A DNA stretch of 52,402 bases from positions 1 through 52,402 of the forward strand of contig JACPUY010000350.1 in NCBI GenBank assembly GCA_016192025.1, read 5' to 3'. Each line of letters starts with the position of its first letter. Positions within the stretch are counted from its first letter, which is position 1. Source of the stretch: Pseudogulbenkiania sp. Its GTDB lineage: Bacteria > Pseudomonadota > Gammaproteobacteria > Burkholderiales > Chromobacteriaceae. Made by a program: the position numbers and the translations under genes. Shown in pieces: positions 1 to 9,234 of the stretch. The notes under the pieces are model-generated. The model was given only the letters and a program-made list of their open reading frames with translations. It searched no databases and had not been told where the DNA came from.

Positions 1-1
1 C

Positions 2-655
2 GGCGTCGGCGGCGCGGGCTACTACAAGAAGGCCTTCGTGCAGCTCGACCAGGCCACACTGGCCGGCCCGACCACGGTCAAGGTGTGCGAAACCCTGCAA
101 CGCCTCAAGGGCTACATCGACAAGGGCGCGGCCGGCCGTGACTGGAACCTGGCCACCAACATGATCATCACCGGCAAGGCCGGCATGCAGTTCATGGGCG
201 ACTGGGCCAAGGGCGAATTCAGCGCCGCGGCCAAGCAGCCGGGCAAGGACTACCTGTGCGTCGACGCCCCGGGCACCGCCGGCATGTTCACCTTCAACAT
301 CGACAGCCTGGCGATGTTCCAGCAGAAGAATCCGGCCTCGGTGAAGGCGCAGGCCGATCTCGCCGCCACGGTGATGAGCCCGGCGTTCCAGGAAACCTTC
401 AACCTCAACAAGGGCTCGATCCCGGCCCGTCTCGACACGCCAATGGACAAGTTCGACGATTGCGCCAAGAAGTCCAAGGCCGACCTGACCACCGCCTCCA
501 AGAGCGGCGCGCTGGTGCCGAGCTTTGCCCACAAGATGGCCATGCCGTCGGCCACCGAGGGCGCCATGGTGGACGTCATCGCGCAGTTCATGAACTCGAA
601 CATGACGCCGAAGGCCGCCGCCGAGCGGCTGGCCAAGGCCGGCAAGGTCAAGTAA
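2..655 (+). CDS. Sugar ABC transporter substrate-binding protein, 5' truncated (GtsA-like)
   Basis: The reading frame is open from base 2, so the N-terminus and signal peptide lie outside the window. The visible 217 residues are the C-terminal part of a family 1 extracellular solute-binding protein. The stretch AGRDWNLATNM followed by GKAGMQFMGDWAKGEF is very like the glucose/mannose binding protein GtsA of pseudomonads, which delivers periplasmic sugar to its permease. Two permease genes and an ATPase gene follow on the same strand, which supports a complete importer. The substrate is inferred from family resemblance only and could be another sugar. Confidence 0.88.
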   Translation, partial: GVGGAGYYKKAFVQLDQATLAGPTTVKVCETLQRLKGYIDKGAAGRDWNLATNMIITGKAGMQFMGDWAKGEFSAAAKQPGKDYLCVDAPGTAGMFTFNIDSLAMFQQKNPASVKAQADLAATVMSPAFQETFNLNKGSIPARLDTPMDKFDDCAKKSKADLTTASKSGALVPSFAHKMAMPSATEGAMVDVIAQFMNSNMTPKAAAERLAKAGKVK

Positions 656-745
656 GAGCCCATCATCAGGCGGCTGCGCCGACTGAAAGGCTCTAAGCCG
701 ATGACGGAAGCTGAGTGGCCCGAACCCTCGGGTCTGCTCCGCACT

Positions 746-767
746 GTCCGCCGCCCCGGCGGCGGAC
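746..767 (+). other. Intercistronic hairpin between binding-protein and permease genes
   Basis: GTCCGCCGCC at 746-755 is followed after CC by its exact complement GGCGGCGGAC at 758-767. It sits in the 143-bp gap after the binding-protein stop. No T-run follows, so it is not a classic terminator. In related importers such a hairpin stabilises the 3' end of the binding-protein message and keeps permease expression lower. That role is inferred here. Confidence 0.5.
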
Positions 768-798
768 CTTCCCCGATCTCGCTACGCAAGGAATTCCC

Positions 799-1740
799 AT
801 GTCCCATTCTTCGTCACCGGCCGGTGTCCGGGCGCTTGCCGACACCACGCCGTCGTCGACCGGCCGCCAGCGGCTGGCCGACCGCTGGCTGCCCAGGCTG
901 GTCCTGAGCCCGACGATCGTCATGAGCCTGGTATTCGTCTACGGCTTCATCGCCTGGACCGCCTGGCTCTCCTTTACCGAATCGCGCCTGCTACCGCGCT
1001 ACGACTGGGCCGGCCTGACCCAGTACCTGGCGCTGTTCGACAACGAGCGCTGGTGGACCGCCGTCGCCAACTTGGGCCTGTTCGGCGGCCTGTTCATCCT
1101 GTGCACGCTGGTGGTGGGCCTGCTGCTCGCCGTGCTGCTGGACCAGAAAATCCGCGCCGAAGGCGCGCTGCGGGCCATCTACCTGTACCCGATGGCGCTG
1201 TCCTTCATCGTCACTGGTACCGCCTGGAAGTGGATGCTCAACCCCGACATGGGCCTGCAGAAGGTGCTCAACGACTGGGGCTTCGCCAACTTCACCTTCG
1301 ACTGGCTGGTCGATCCGGACAAGGCTATCTACACCGTAGTGATCGCCGGGGTGTGGCAATCGTCCGGCTTCGTCATGGCGCTGTTCCTCGCCGGCCTGCG
1401 CGGCGTGGACGATTCCATCATCAAGGCGGCGCAAGTGGATGGCGCGTCCTTGCCCACCATCTACCGCCGCATCGTGATCCCCAGCCTGCGCCCGGTGTTC
1501 TTCAGCGTGCTGTTGATCCTGTCGCACATCGCCATCAAGAGCTTCGACCTGGTGATGGCGCTGACCGGCGGCGGCCCGGGCACCTCGTCCGACGTGCCGG
1601 CCATCTTCATGTACCAGTTCGCCTTCACCCGCGGCCAGCTCGGCCTCGGCGCAGCCTCGGCGATGATGATGCTGATGACCATCGTGGCGGTGCTGGTGCC
1701 GCTGATGTACCTGGAAACGAGGAGTGCGAAACGTGGCTAA
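799..1740 (+). CDS. Sugar ABC transporter permease, MalF/GtsB type
   Basis: This is a 313-residue inner-membrane permease of the binding-protein-dependent carbohydrate family, predicted to form half of the sugar channel. About six hydrophobic segments are visible. The cytoplasmic EAA loop that docks on the ATPase is near residues 205-230 (IKAAQVDGASLPTIYRRIVIP). I chose the ATG at 799 because AAGGA lies at 787-791; a longer frame from 715 would add a proline- and arginine-rich leader with no ribosome site. The following permease gene begins inside this one, suggesting coupled translation. Confidence 0.9.
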   Translation: MSHSSSPAGVRALADTTPSSTGRQRLADRWLPRLVLSPTIVMSLVFVYGFIAWTAWLSFTESRLLPRYDWAGLTQYLALFDNERWWTAVANLGLFGGLFILCTLVVGLLLAVLLDQKIRAEGALRAIYLYPMALSFIVTGTAWKWMLNPDMGLQKVLNDWGFANFTFDWLVDPDKAIYTVVIAGVWQSSGFVMALFLAGLRGVDDSIIKAAQVDGASLPTIYRRIVIPSLRPVFFSVLLILSHIAIKSFDLVMALTGGGPGTSSDVPAIFMYQFAFTRGQLGLGAASAMMMLMTIVAVLVPLMYLETRSAKRG

Positions 1741-2590
1741 CAAACTCTCTGTCGGCCGGCTGCTGGTCTACGCCGCGCTGGTGCTGGTGGCGGTCTACTA
1801 CCTGATGCCGCTCTACGTGATGCTGACCACCTCGTTCAAGACGCTGGACGACATCCGCCAGGGCAACCTGCTGTCCTTGCCGCAGGCGTGGTCGCCGGAC
1901 GCCTGGAGCAAGGCCTGGTCGTCGGCCTGCACCGGCATCGAATGCGGCGGCATGAAGGGCTTCTTCATGAACTCGGTGCGGATGACGGTGCCGGCGGTGC
2001 TGATCTCGACGATGATCGGCGCGGTCAATGGCTATGTCGTCTCGATGTGGCGCTTCAAGGGCTCGGACGCGCTGTTCACGATGCTCCTGGTCGGCTGCTT
2101 CATCCCGTTCCAGGTGGTGCTGCTGCCGATGGCGCAGCTACTGGGCTGGCTTGGAATCGCCAACACCACCACCGGCCTGGTGCTGGTGCACGTGATCTAC
2201 GGCACCGCCTTCACCACGCTGTTCTTCCGCAACTTCTACGTGACGGTGCCGGACGAACTGGTCAAGGCCGGACGCATCGACGGCGCCGGTTTCTGGACCA
2301 TCTTCTTCCGCATCCTGCTGCCGGTGTCCGGGCCGATCTTCGTGGTGTGCATCATCTGGCAGTTCACCCAGATCTGGAACGACTTCCTGTTCGGCGTGGT
2401 ATTCGCCGCCGGCGAATCGCAGCCGATCACGGTAGCACTGAACAATCTGGTAAATACCTCTACCGGGGTGAAGGAATACAACGTGGACATGGCCTCCGCC
2501 ATCATCGCCGCGTTGCCCACCCTGTTCGTTTACATGGTCGCCGGCCGCTACTTCGTGCGCGGACTGACGGCCGGCGCCGTGAAAGGTTAA
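1733..2590 (+). CDS. Sugar ABC transporter permease, MalG/GtsC type
   Basis: The second permease subunit has 285 residues, typical of the MalG class, with about six membrane spans and an EAA loop near residues 175-200 (VKAGRIDGAGFWTIFFRILLP). I chose the GTG at 1733 because ACGAGGAG at 1717-1724 leaves an 8-base spacer; the upstream GTG at 1724 overlaps that site. The gene overlaps the end of the first permease by 8 bases and ends 4 bases before the ATPase start, so the three are one translational unit. It pairs with the preceding permease to import the sugar. Confidence 0.9.
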   Translation: MANKLSVGRLLVYAALVLVAVYYLMPLYVMLTTSFKTLDDIRQGNLLSLPQAWSPDAWSKAWSSACTGIECGGMKGFFMNSVRMTVPAVLISTMIGAVNGYVVSMWRFKGSDALFTMLLVGCFIPFQVVLLPMAQLLGWLGIANTTTGLVLVHVIYGTAFTTLFFRNFYVTVPDELVKAGRIDGAGFWTIFFRILLPVSGPIFVVCIIWQFTQIWNDFLFGVVFAAGESQPITVALNNLVNTSTGVKEYNVDMASAIIAALPTLFVYMVAGRYFVRGLTAGAVKG

Positions 2591-2594
2591 GAAC

Positions 2595-3700
<1,106 letters not shown>

Positions 3701-3704
<4 letters not shown>

Positions 3705-4600
3705 GCGCGGCCATCGGCACAGCGGGGGTGGCCGAAGGCGGCCCGATGTTGTCGCCGCTGGTCGCCGGCATGTGGCGGCTGGCCGAGTGGCAGTTCAGCG
3801 CCGCCGAGCTGGACGGCTACCTCGAGTGCTGCCTGGAACTCGGCATCAGCAGCTTCGACCACGCCGACCTGTACGGCGACTTCCGCTGCGAGGCGCTGTT
3901 CGGCGCCTGGCTGAAGGCACACCCCACGCGCCGTGACGAAATCCAGCTGGTGACGAAGTGCGGCATCAAGCCCGAGGACCCGGCACGCGGCTGGACGGTG
4001 AAGCACTACGACACCGGCCGCGCCCACATCCTGGCCTCGGTCGACAACTCGCTGCGCCACCTCGGCACGGACTATCTCGATCTGCTGCTGATCCACCGCC
4101 CGGACCCGCTGATGGACCCGGACGAGGTGGCCGAGGCCTTCGCCACGCTGAAAGACACCGGCAAGGTGCGCCACTTCGGCGTGTCCAACTTCAGCCCGAG
4201 CCAGTTCGCGCTGTTGGCCTCGCGCACGCCACTCGTCACCAACCAGGTCGAGGCCTCGCTGCGGCATCTCGAGCCGCTGTTCGACGGCAGCTTCGACCAG
4301 TGCCTGGAGCGGCGCATCAGGCCGATGCTGTGGTCGCCGCTGGCCGGCGGCCGGCTGTTCGACGCGTCGGCCAAGCCGGCGCTGCACCAGGCGCTGACCA
4401 CCTTGTCCGAAGAACTCGGCGTATCCCCCGCCACGCTGGCGCTGGCCTGGCTGCTGCACCATCCGGCACGGCCGCTGCCCATCGTCGGCTCGCGCCGGCT
4501 GGCCTCGCTGCACGACGCCGCGCGCGCCGCGACGCTCTCCCTCGAGCGCCAGCACTGGTTCGCGCTGCTTGAGGCAGCACAGGGCCACGCCGTGCCCTAG
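3701..4600 (+). CDS. ydhF: Aldo/keto reductase, YdhF type
   Basis: The protein has 299 residues and is a cytoplasmic NADPH-dependent oxidoreductase of the aldo/keto reductase fold. The catalytic tetrad can be placed at Asp53, Tyr58 (HADLYGD), Lys86 (TKCGI) and His132 (LLIHRPDPLMD). The context RLAEW, HADLYGDF and GKVRHFGVSNF closely follows E. coli YdhF. Translational overlap with the transporter ATPase suggests it acts on the imported sugar or a derived carbonyl, but that is inference. A strong terminator follows. Confidence 0.9.
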
Positions 4601-4628
4601 CCCGAATGGCAACCGTTTCTCTCTCCGA

Positions 4629-4658
4629 GGGTGATCGTCATGATCACCCTTCTTTTTT
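4629..4658 (+). terminator. Rho-independent terminator of the sugar importer operon
   Basis: GGGTGATC at 4629-4636 pairs with GATCACCC at 4642-4649 around a GTCAT loop, followed by TTC and six T residues. It closes the importer and reductase operon. Confidence 0.88.
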
Positions 4659-4723
4659 GGCATTAGCCATGAGGTCACCTACGCTCAGGAAACGGGATGG
4701 CCCGTCGCCAGGGAGAGGTAAAG

Positions 4724-5542
4724 ATGCGTGTTGCCGATGTGTTTGACCTGGCCGGTGGGCGGCTGCCAATGGTGCCCAAGGTAGTGCAGCAGCTGATCGC
4801 CAGCTTCCAGGATGATTCCATCACGATGGACGAGGTGGCCGACAAGGTCGGCCACGACCAGGTGCTGACTGCCCGGGTGCTGCGGCTGGCCAATTCCGCG
4901 CACTTCGGCAGCGCCGGCAAGGTGGGCACGCTGCACGACGCCGTGGTGCTGCTGGGCTTCGACAAGCTGCGCGTGCTGGTGATCACCTCCGGCCTCGCCG
5001 GCGGCGCCACCAGCATCCCCGGCTTCGACATGAATGCCTTCTGGCAACGCTGCTTCGAGATCGCCAATACCGCGCGCATGCTGGGCAGGCTGGCTCGCCT
5101 CGATGCAGAGCTGGCCTACACCTGCGGCCTGCTGGCCAATATCGGCGAACTGGTGCTGCACGTGGCAGTGCCGGACAAGGCCACGCAAATCGACCGGGCG
5201 GTGGCCGGCGGCGCCGCCCGGCCCGCCACCGAGCGCATGCTGCTGGGCGTCGACCTGACCGAGGTCGGCGCCGAGCTGGCCCGGCGCTGGAACTTCCCCG
5301 ACGCCATCCAGGGCGCCATCCGTCATCAGCACGATCCCGCCGCCGCCGGCTCCCCCTACGCCGTGGTGCTCGGCCTGTCGCTGTTCCTGGTGGCCGGCTT
5401 CAACCAGGACATGAGCGAGGAAGAAATGCTGGGCAGGCTTCCCGGCGACGGCCTGGCCAGGCTGGGCATCGTCCCCGACGACCTGCGTCAGGCGATCGGA
5501 GCACTACACGAGACCAGCATCACCACCGACGCGCTGATCTGA
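4724..5542 (+). CDS. HDOD domain protein
   Basis: A 272-residue protein made largely of one HDOD domain, a non-catalytic relative of the HD phosphohydrolase fold used in signalling and cell-cycle or motility control. Recognisable segments are LPMVPKVVQQLI, DQVLTARVLRLANSAHFG and LHDAVVLLGFDKLR in the first 90 residues. The ATG at 4724 has GGGAGAGG at 4711-4718 with a 5-base spacer; an in-frame ATG at 4697 is the alternative. It is a single-gene unit convergent with the TetR gene 16 bases away. Its partner is unknown. Confidence 0.85.
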   Translation: MRVADVFDLAGGRLPMVPKVVQQLIASFQDDSITMDEVADKVGHDQVLTARVLRLANSAHFGSAGKVGTLHDAVVLLGFDKLRVLVITSGLAGGATSIPGFDMNAFWQRCFEIANTARMLGRLARLDAELAYTCGLLANIGELVLHVAVPDKATQIDRAVAGGAARPATERMLLGVDLTEVGAELARRWNFPDAIQGAIRHQHDPAAAGSPYAVVLGLSLFLVAGFNQDMSEEEMLGRLPGDGLARLGIVPDDLRQAIGALHETSITTDALI

Positions 5543-5558
5543 CACGCCGACACCGGCT

Positions 5559-6134
5559 CTAGTCCGCCGGCGGCATCAGCGCACGCTTCGCCTCCTCCAG
5601 GAAACGCAGCGACAGCTCTGGATCGCTGACCGCACGTGACAGCAGCAGCGCCCCCACCATCAGCGCCAGTGCCACGCTGGCCGTCATCCCGCCGCAGCCA
5701 CCCCGTTGCGGCTGGCAGTGCGCCAGCAGCGCCAGCTGCGCCTCGACCCCAGCGGTGAAGGCCTGCCGTGATGGCTGGTCGCGCCGCGCCATTTCGCCGC
5801 CCAGCGCCGCCGCCACACAGCCGTCGTCGGGCCGGTCGCGGTGAGCCGGGCTCAGGTAGTGCTCCACCAGCGTCGCTAGCCGCTCGTCCGGCGGCACCGC
5901 CGCCAGCACCTCGGCCAGCCGCTGCTGCAGCTCGTCGAAGCCGTGCCGGCAGGCCGCGGCGACCAGCGCCTCCTTGTCGCGGAAGTGACTGTAGAAGCCG
6001 CCATGGGTCAGGCCCAAGTCTGACATCAGATTGGCAATACCAACCGCGTCCATGCCTTCCGAACGGAAACGATAGGAGGCCATCCGGATGATTTGCTGGC
6101 GGACCTCCGCCTTGTGTCGCGAGTGATAGCGCAT
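5559..6134 (-). CDS. TetR/AcrR family transcriptional regulator
   Basis: A 191-residue repressor-like protein. The N-terminal helix-turn-helix covers about residues 10-55, with GIANLMSDLGLTHGGFYSHFRDKEALV as the characteristic recognition and anchoring region, and the rest is an all-helical ligand-binding domain. No effector gene is divergent within 300 bases, so it is an orphan and its target is unknown. A perfect 14-bp palindrome lies 27-40 bases upstream of the start and could be its own operator. Confidence 0.9.
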   Translation of the reverse strand: MRYHSRHKAEVRQQIIRMASYRFRSEGMDAVGIANLMSDLGLTHGGFYSHFRDKEALVAAACRHGFDELQQRLAEVLAAVPPDERLATLVEHYLSPAHRDRPDDGCVAAALGGEMARRDQPSRQAFTAGVEAQLALLAHCQPQRGGCGGMTASVALALMVGALLLSRAVSDPELSLRFLEEAKRALMPPAD

Positions 6135-6160
6135 GTCTGCCCTTTCAAATGCCGCTTTGC

Positions 6161-6174
6161 ATGATGATCATCAT
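6161..6174. promoter_or_regulatory. Palindromic operator candidate upstream of the TetR gene
   Basis: ATGATGATCATCAT is a perfect 14-bp palindrome, 27-40 bases upstream of the TetR start codon. TetR-family repressors usually bind such dyads and often control themselves. Binding is inferred. Confidence 0.45.
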
Positions 6175-6464
6175 CGTAAAAAGCTTGCGCTATATCAAAC
6201 AGATATGCCGTGCACGGTCCGGCGAGCCCGGCAACCGTTCAGCCATCCGGCATCGTATGGGAATGAGCCGATGACCGGTCGCCACGGCGGGAAGACGCCC
6301 CCCTGTGTTTTTTAGACCACACCCCGGGCACCGTAGAAACCGTAGAGTCGCCCTTTCTTTACCTCCGACTCTCGCTTTCTTTGCAGCAGCTCAATATGCT
6401 CGACGGATTATGACAACATGGTGCTCCACCATCCATTCCCGATGGAGCGCCGCAGGATAAGCGC
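6175..6464. other. Intergenic region between TetR and diguanylate cyclase genes
   Basis: No convincing gene is present; a 60-codon open frame at 6133-6315 lacks a ribosome site and overlaps the operator. The only structure seen is an inverted repeat AGAGTCG (6344-6350) and CGACTCT (6366-6372), about 100 bases before the diguanylate cyclase start. The region probably holds both divergent promoters. Confidence 0.4.
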
Positions 6465-8426
6465 ATGCCTGCTTTCCCACGCACCCCCAGGCAGAAAGCC
6501 CGCCATTACCTCGTGCTGCTGTCCCTCGGGCTGCTGTACTGGGGTTGCGGCTGGCTGGTGCAGCGCTTCTTCGCCCCGCACGATCCTTTTCCGGCCACCA
6601 TCTGGCTCCCCACCGGCATCGCCCTGGCCGCCGTCATCCGCTGGGGCTCCCGCGTCTGGCCCGCGCTGCTGCTGGGCGCACTGGCCGTCCACACGCCGAT
6701 CCTGGCCACGCCGCTGCCCGGCGCACTGCTGACGGCGCTGGGCGATACCCTGGGGCCACTGCTGGGCGGGATGCTGATCCGGCGCCACTGCTCGGGCGGA
6801 CTGCCGTTCTACCGCCTCGGCGACGTGTTCCATTTCCTCTGGGCCGGCGTCGGCCTGTCCGCGCTGATCTCCGCCAGCGCCAGCATGCTGGCGCTGGCCT
6901 GGTGGCCGTCCCCTGACCTTGGCGACCTGCTGCAGCAGCTGCTCACCGGCTGGCTGGCCGACGCCGCCGGCACGCTGTTCTTTGCCCCGCCGCTGCTGTT
7001 CCTGAGACTCCAGGGCCGCCTTGGCCCAACGCCGGCGCGCGCCTCGTCGCTGGAGATCGGCACGATCACCGGCGCCACCCTGCTGGCGGCGGCGCTGCTG
7101 TTTCTCGGCCTGGAGGACAGCCACGGCCGGTATTCCGCCGTGCCGTATCTATTGCTCATCCCGCTAATGTGGACCGCAGCGCGGGCATCGCTGCGCACGG
7201 CCCACTGGCTGGCGTTCGGCATCCTGCTCTTGGCCATCACCGGCTCGGCCAGCGGCACCGGGGTCCTCCATGGCGACACCGCCGGCCTGGCCCTGCTCAA
7301 TGCCGGCATGATGGTGCTGAGCCAGTCGGTGACACTGCTGATCATGGGGGCGCTGATCGCCGAGCGCAGCAGCGCGGAAGAACGGCTGCTGCGCGCCAAC
7401 CACAGCCTGGAGGAGAAGGTGGCGGAGCGTACCGCTCAGCTGGCCGAGAGCGAGGCACGCCAGAAACAGTTGGTCGACGCCGCGCCGTTCCCGCTGGCGC
7501 TGAGCCGGCTGTCCGACGGCGTCATCACCTACGCCAACGACCGTGCCGAACGCATGTTCAAGGGCCAGCTGCACAGCACGCTGGGGCTGACCGTGCACGA
7601 CTTCTACGTGGAACCCGGCACGCGCGACGAGGTGGCCGCGCTGCTGCGCGACAAGGGCCAGGTGCGCGATCACGAGGTGCGGCTGCAGGATATCGGCGGC
7701 CGGGTATTCTGGGCGCTGATCTCCTGCACGCTGGTACGCTCCGCCGGCGCCCTGCACGTCATCACCGGCATCAACGACATCAGCGAGCGCAAGCGCCTCG
7801 AACACAGCCTGAAGACCGCCAACGAGGCACTGCGCCAGCATCTGAACGAGATCGAGTCGCTGCAGTCGGGCCTGAAGGAACAACTGGTGCGCGACCCGCT
7901 CACCGGGGTGTTCAACCGGCGCTATCTGGACGACACCCTGCCGCGGCTGATGGCGCACACCCTGGCGCTGGGCAAGCCGGTGGCGCTGTTGATGCTGGAC
8001 GCCGATCACTTCAAGCGCATCAACGACACCTACGGCCACAAGGCCGGCGATTGCGTGCTGAGCACGCTGGGTGCCCGGCTACGTGACAACCTGCGCAGCA
8101 ATGACATCGTCTGTCGCTACGGCGGCGAAGAATTCCTGATCGTGTTGCCCGGCATGAGCCAGGAACACGCCATCGGCAAGGCCGAGCAATTGTGCAAGGT
8201 GGTGCGGCAATGGCCGATCGAGGCGCTGGATCACACCCTCAACGTGACCGTGTCCATCGGCCTGGCCTGCAGCCCGCTGCACGCCGAAGACGCCGAAAGC
8301 CTGGTGCATGCCGCCGACACCGCGCTGTACGCCGCCAAGACCGCCGGCCGTGACCGCATTTGCGTGGCCGAGCTGCCGGCCGGACTGTGCGCGCGGCACA
8401 CTCAAGCCGCCGCCGCAACCGGCTGA
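6465..8426 (+). CDS. Diguanylate cyclase, MASE1-PAS-GGDEF
   Basis: A 653-residue membrane signalling protein predicted to make cyclic di-GMP. Residues 1 to about 290 hold several hydrophobic segments of the MASE1 sensory type (PATIWLPTGIALA). A short coiled coil follows, then a PAS domain around 330-445 and the GGDEF domain from about 480. The active site reads GGEEF at 553-557, an active variant. The inhibitory RxxD site is present as Arg544-Asp547, five residues before it, so product feedback is expected. AGGA sits 8 bases before the ATG. Confidence 0.92.
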   Translation: MPAFPRTPRQKARHYLVLLSLGLLYWGCGWLVQRFFAPHDPFPATIWLPTGIALAAVIRWGSRVWPALLLGALAVHTPILATPLPGALLTALGDTLGPLLGGMLIRRHCSGGLPFYRLGDVFHFLWAGVGLSALISASASMLALAWWPSPDLGDLLQQLLTGWLADAAGTLFFAPPLLFLRLQGRLGPTPARASSLEIGTITGATLLAAALLFLGLEDSHGRYSAVPYLLLIPLMWTAARASLRTAHWLAFGILLLAITGSASGTGVLHGDTAGLALLNAGMMVLSQSVTLLIMGALIAERSSAEERLLRANHSLEEKVAERTAQLAESEARQKQLVDAAPFPLALSRLSDGVITYANDRAERMFKGQLHSTLGLTVHDFYVEPGTRDEVAALLRDKGQVRDHEVRLQDIGGRVFWALISCTLVRSAGALHVITGINDISERKRLEHSLKTANEALRQHLNEIESLQSGLKEQLVRDPLTGVFNRRYLDDTLPRLMAHTLALGKPVALLMLDADHFKRINDTYGHKAGDCVLSTLGARLRDNLRSNDIVCRYGGEEFLIVLPGMSQEHAIGKAEQLCKVVRQWPIEALDHTLNVTVSIGLACSPLHAEDAESLVHAADTALYAAKTAGRDRICVAELPAGLCARHTQAAAATG

Positions 8427-8455
8427 GCCGGGCCGGGCATGCTACCATCGCGGCC

Positions 8456-9166
8456 ATGGAACTTTACCGACTGATGCAACAACAGGGCTTCGGCAGCCGC
8501 AAGGAGTGCCGCAAGCTGGTGGAGCACGGCCTCGTCGAACTCGACGGCGCGGTCGTGGACGATTACCGCCTGCCGGTCGACCCGGCCGCCATCGACGAGC
8601 TGGTGATCGACGGCGAGCCGTGGGGCATCCTACCGCTGCCGCTCTACATCCTGCTCCACAAACCCGCCGGCTATGAAACCTCGCACAAGCCGATGCACAA
8701 CCCCAGCGTGTTCACGCTGCTGCCGTGGCAGTTCTCGCAGCTGGGCATTGCCGCCGTGGGCCGGCTCGACGTCGACACCACCGGTCTCTTGCTCTTGACC
8801 ACCGACGGCCAGTTCGTCCACGCGCTGACCTCGCCGAAGAAGCACGTGCCCAAGCGCTACGAGGTCACGCTCAAGCATCCGGTAAGCGAGGCGCTGGTGA
8901 AACACCTCAAGGCCGGCGTGTTCCTGAAGGACGACAACGAAAAGGTGGCGGCGGAAGAAGTGGAAGTGGTCGACGAGATTACCCTGCTGATGACCATCAC
9001 CCAGGGCAAGTACCATCAGGTCAAGCGCATGATCGCCGCCGCCGGCAACCGCGTGCAGGAACTGCACCGGGTCGCGCTGGGCACGCTGCAGCTGGACGAG
9101 CTCGACGAGGGCGAGTGGCGCCACCTCGACGCCGCCGAGCTGGCCGCGCTGGGTTTCACCCGCTGA
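8456..9166 (+). CDS. rsuA: 16S rRNA pseudouridine synthase, RsuA family
   Basis: A 236-residue enzyme of the RsuA/RluB/RluE/RluF family, which isomerises a uridine in rRNA. An S4-like RNA-binding segment occupies the first 50 residues (GFGSRKECRKLVEHGLVELDG). The catalytic motif GRLDVDTTGLLLLT has the nucleophilic aspartate at residue 105. GKYHQVKRMIAAAGN is the conserved C-terminal motif. Length fits RsuA, which modifies U516 of 16S rRNA, but I cannot exclude a 23S-directed paralogue. I chose the ATG at 8456 because the longer frame from 8360 lies inside the preceding gene. Confidence 0.85.
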   Translation: MELYRLMQQQGFGSRKECRKLVEHGLVELDGAVVDDYRLPVDPAAIDELVIDGEPWGILPLPLYILLHKPAGYETSHKPMHNPSVFTLLPWQFSQLGIAAVGRLDVDTTGLLLLTTDGQFVHALTSPKKHVPKRYEVTLKHPVSEALVKHLKAGVFLKDDNEKVAAEEVEVVDEITLLMTITQGKYHQVKRMIAAAGNRVQELHRVALGTLQLDELDEGEWRHLDAAELAALGFTR

Positions 9167-9179
9167 AACCGCACGCGCC

Positions 9180-9222
9180 GGGCAAGAGAAAAGGTCGCCC
9201 CCGGCGACCTTTTCTCTTGCCC
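9180..9222. terminator. Bidirectional terminator between rsuA and hemY
   Basis: A perfect 20-bp stem (9180-9199 with 9203-9222) surrounds a CCC loop. The inner GGTCGCC/GGCGACC stem is followed by TTTTCTCTT on both strands, so it can end transcription of rsuA from the left and of the hem operon from the right. Confidence 0.85.
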
Positions 9223-9234
9223 TCAAGCAGCGGC

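Noticed and set aside
6133-6315. A 60-codon plus-strand frame upstream of the diguanylate cyclase
   Set aside because: It overlaps the TetR start and palindrome, has no ribosome site and no recognisable sequence.
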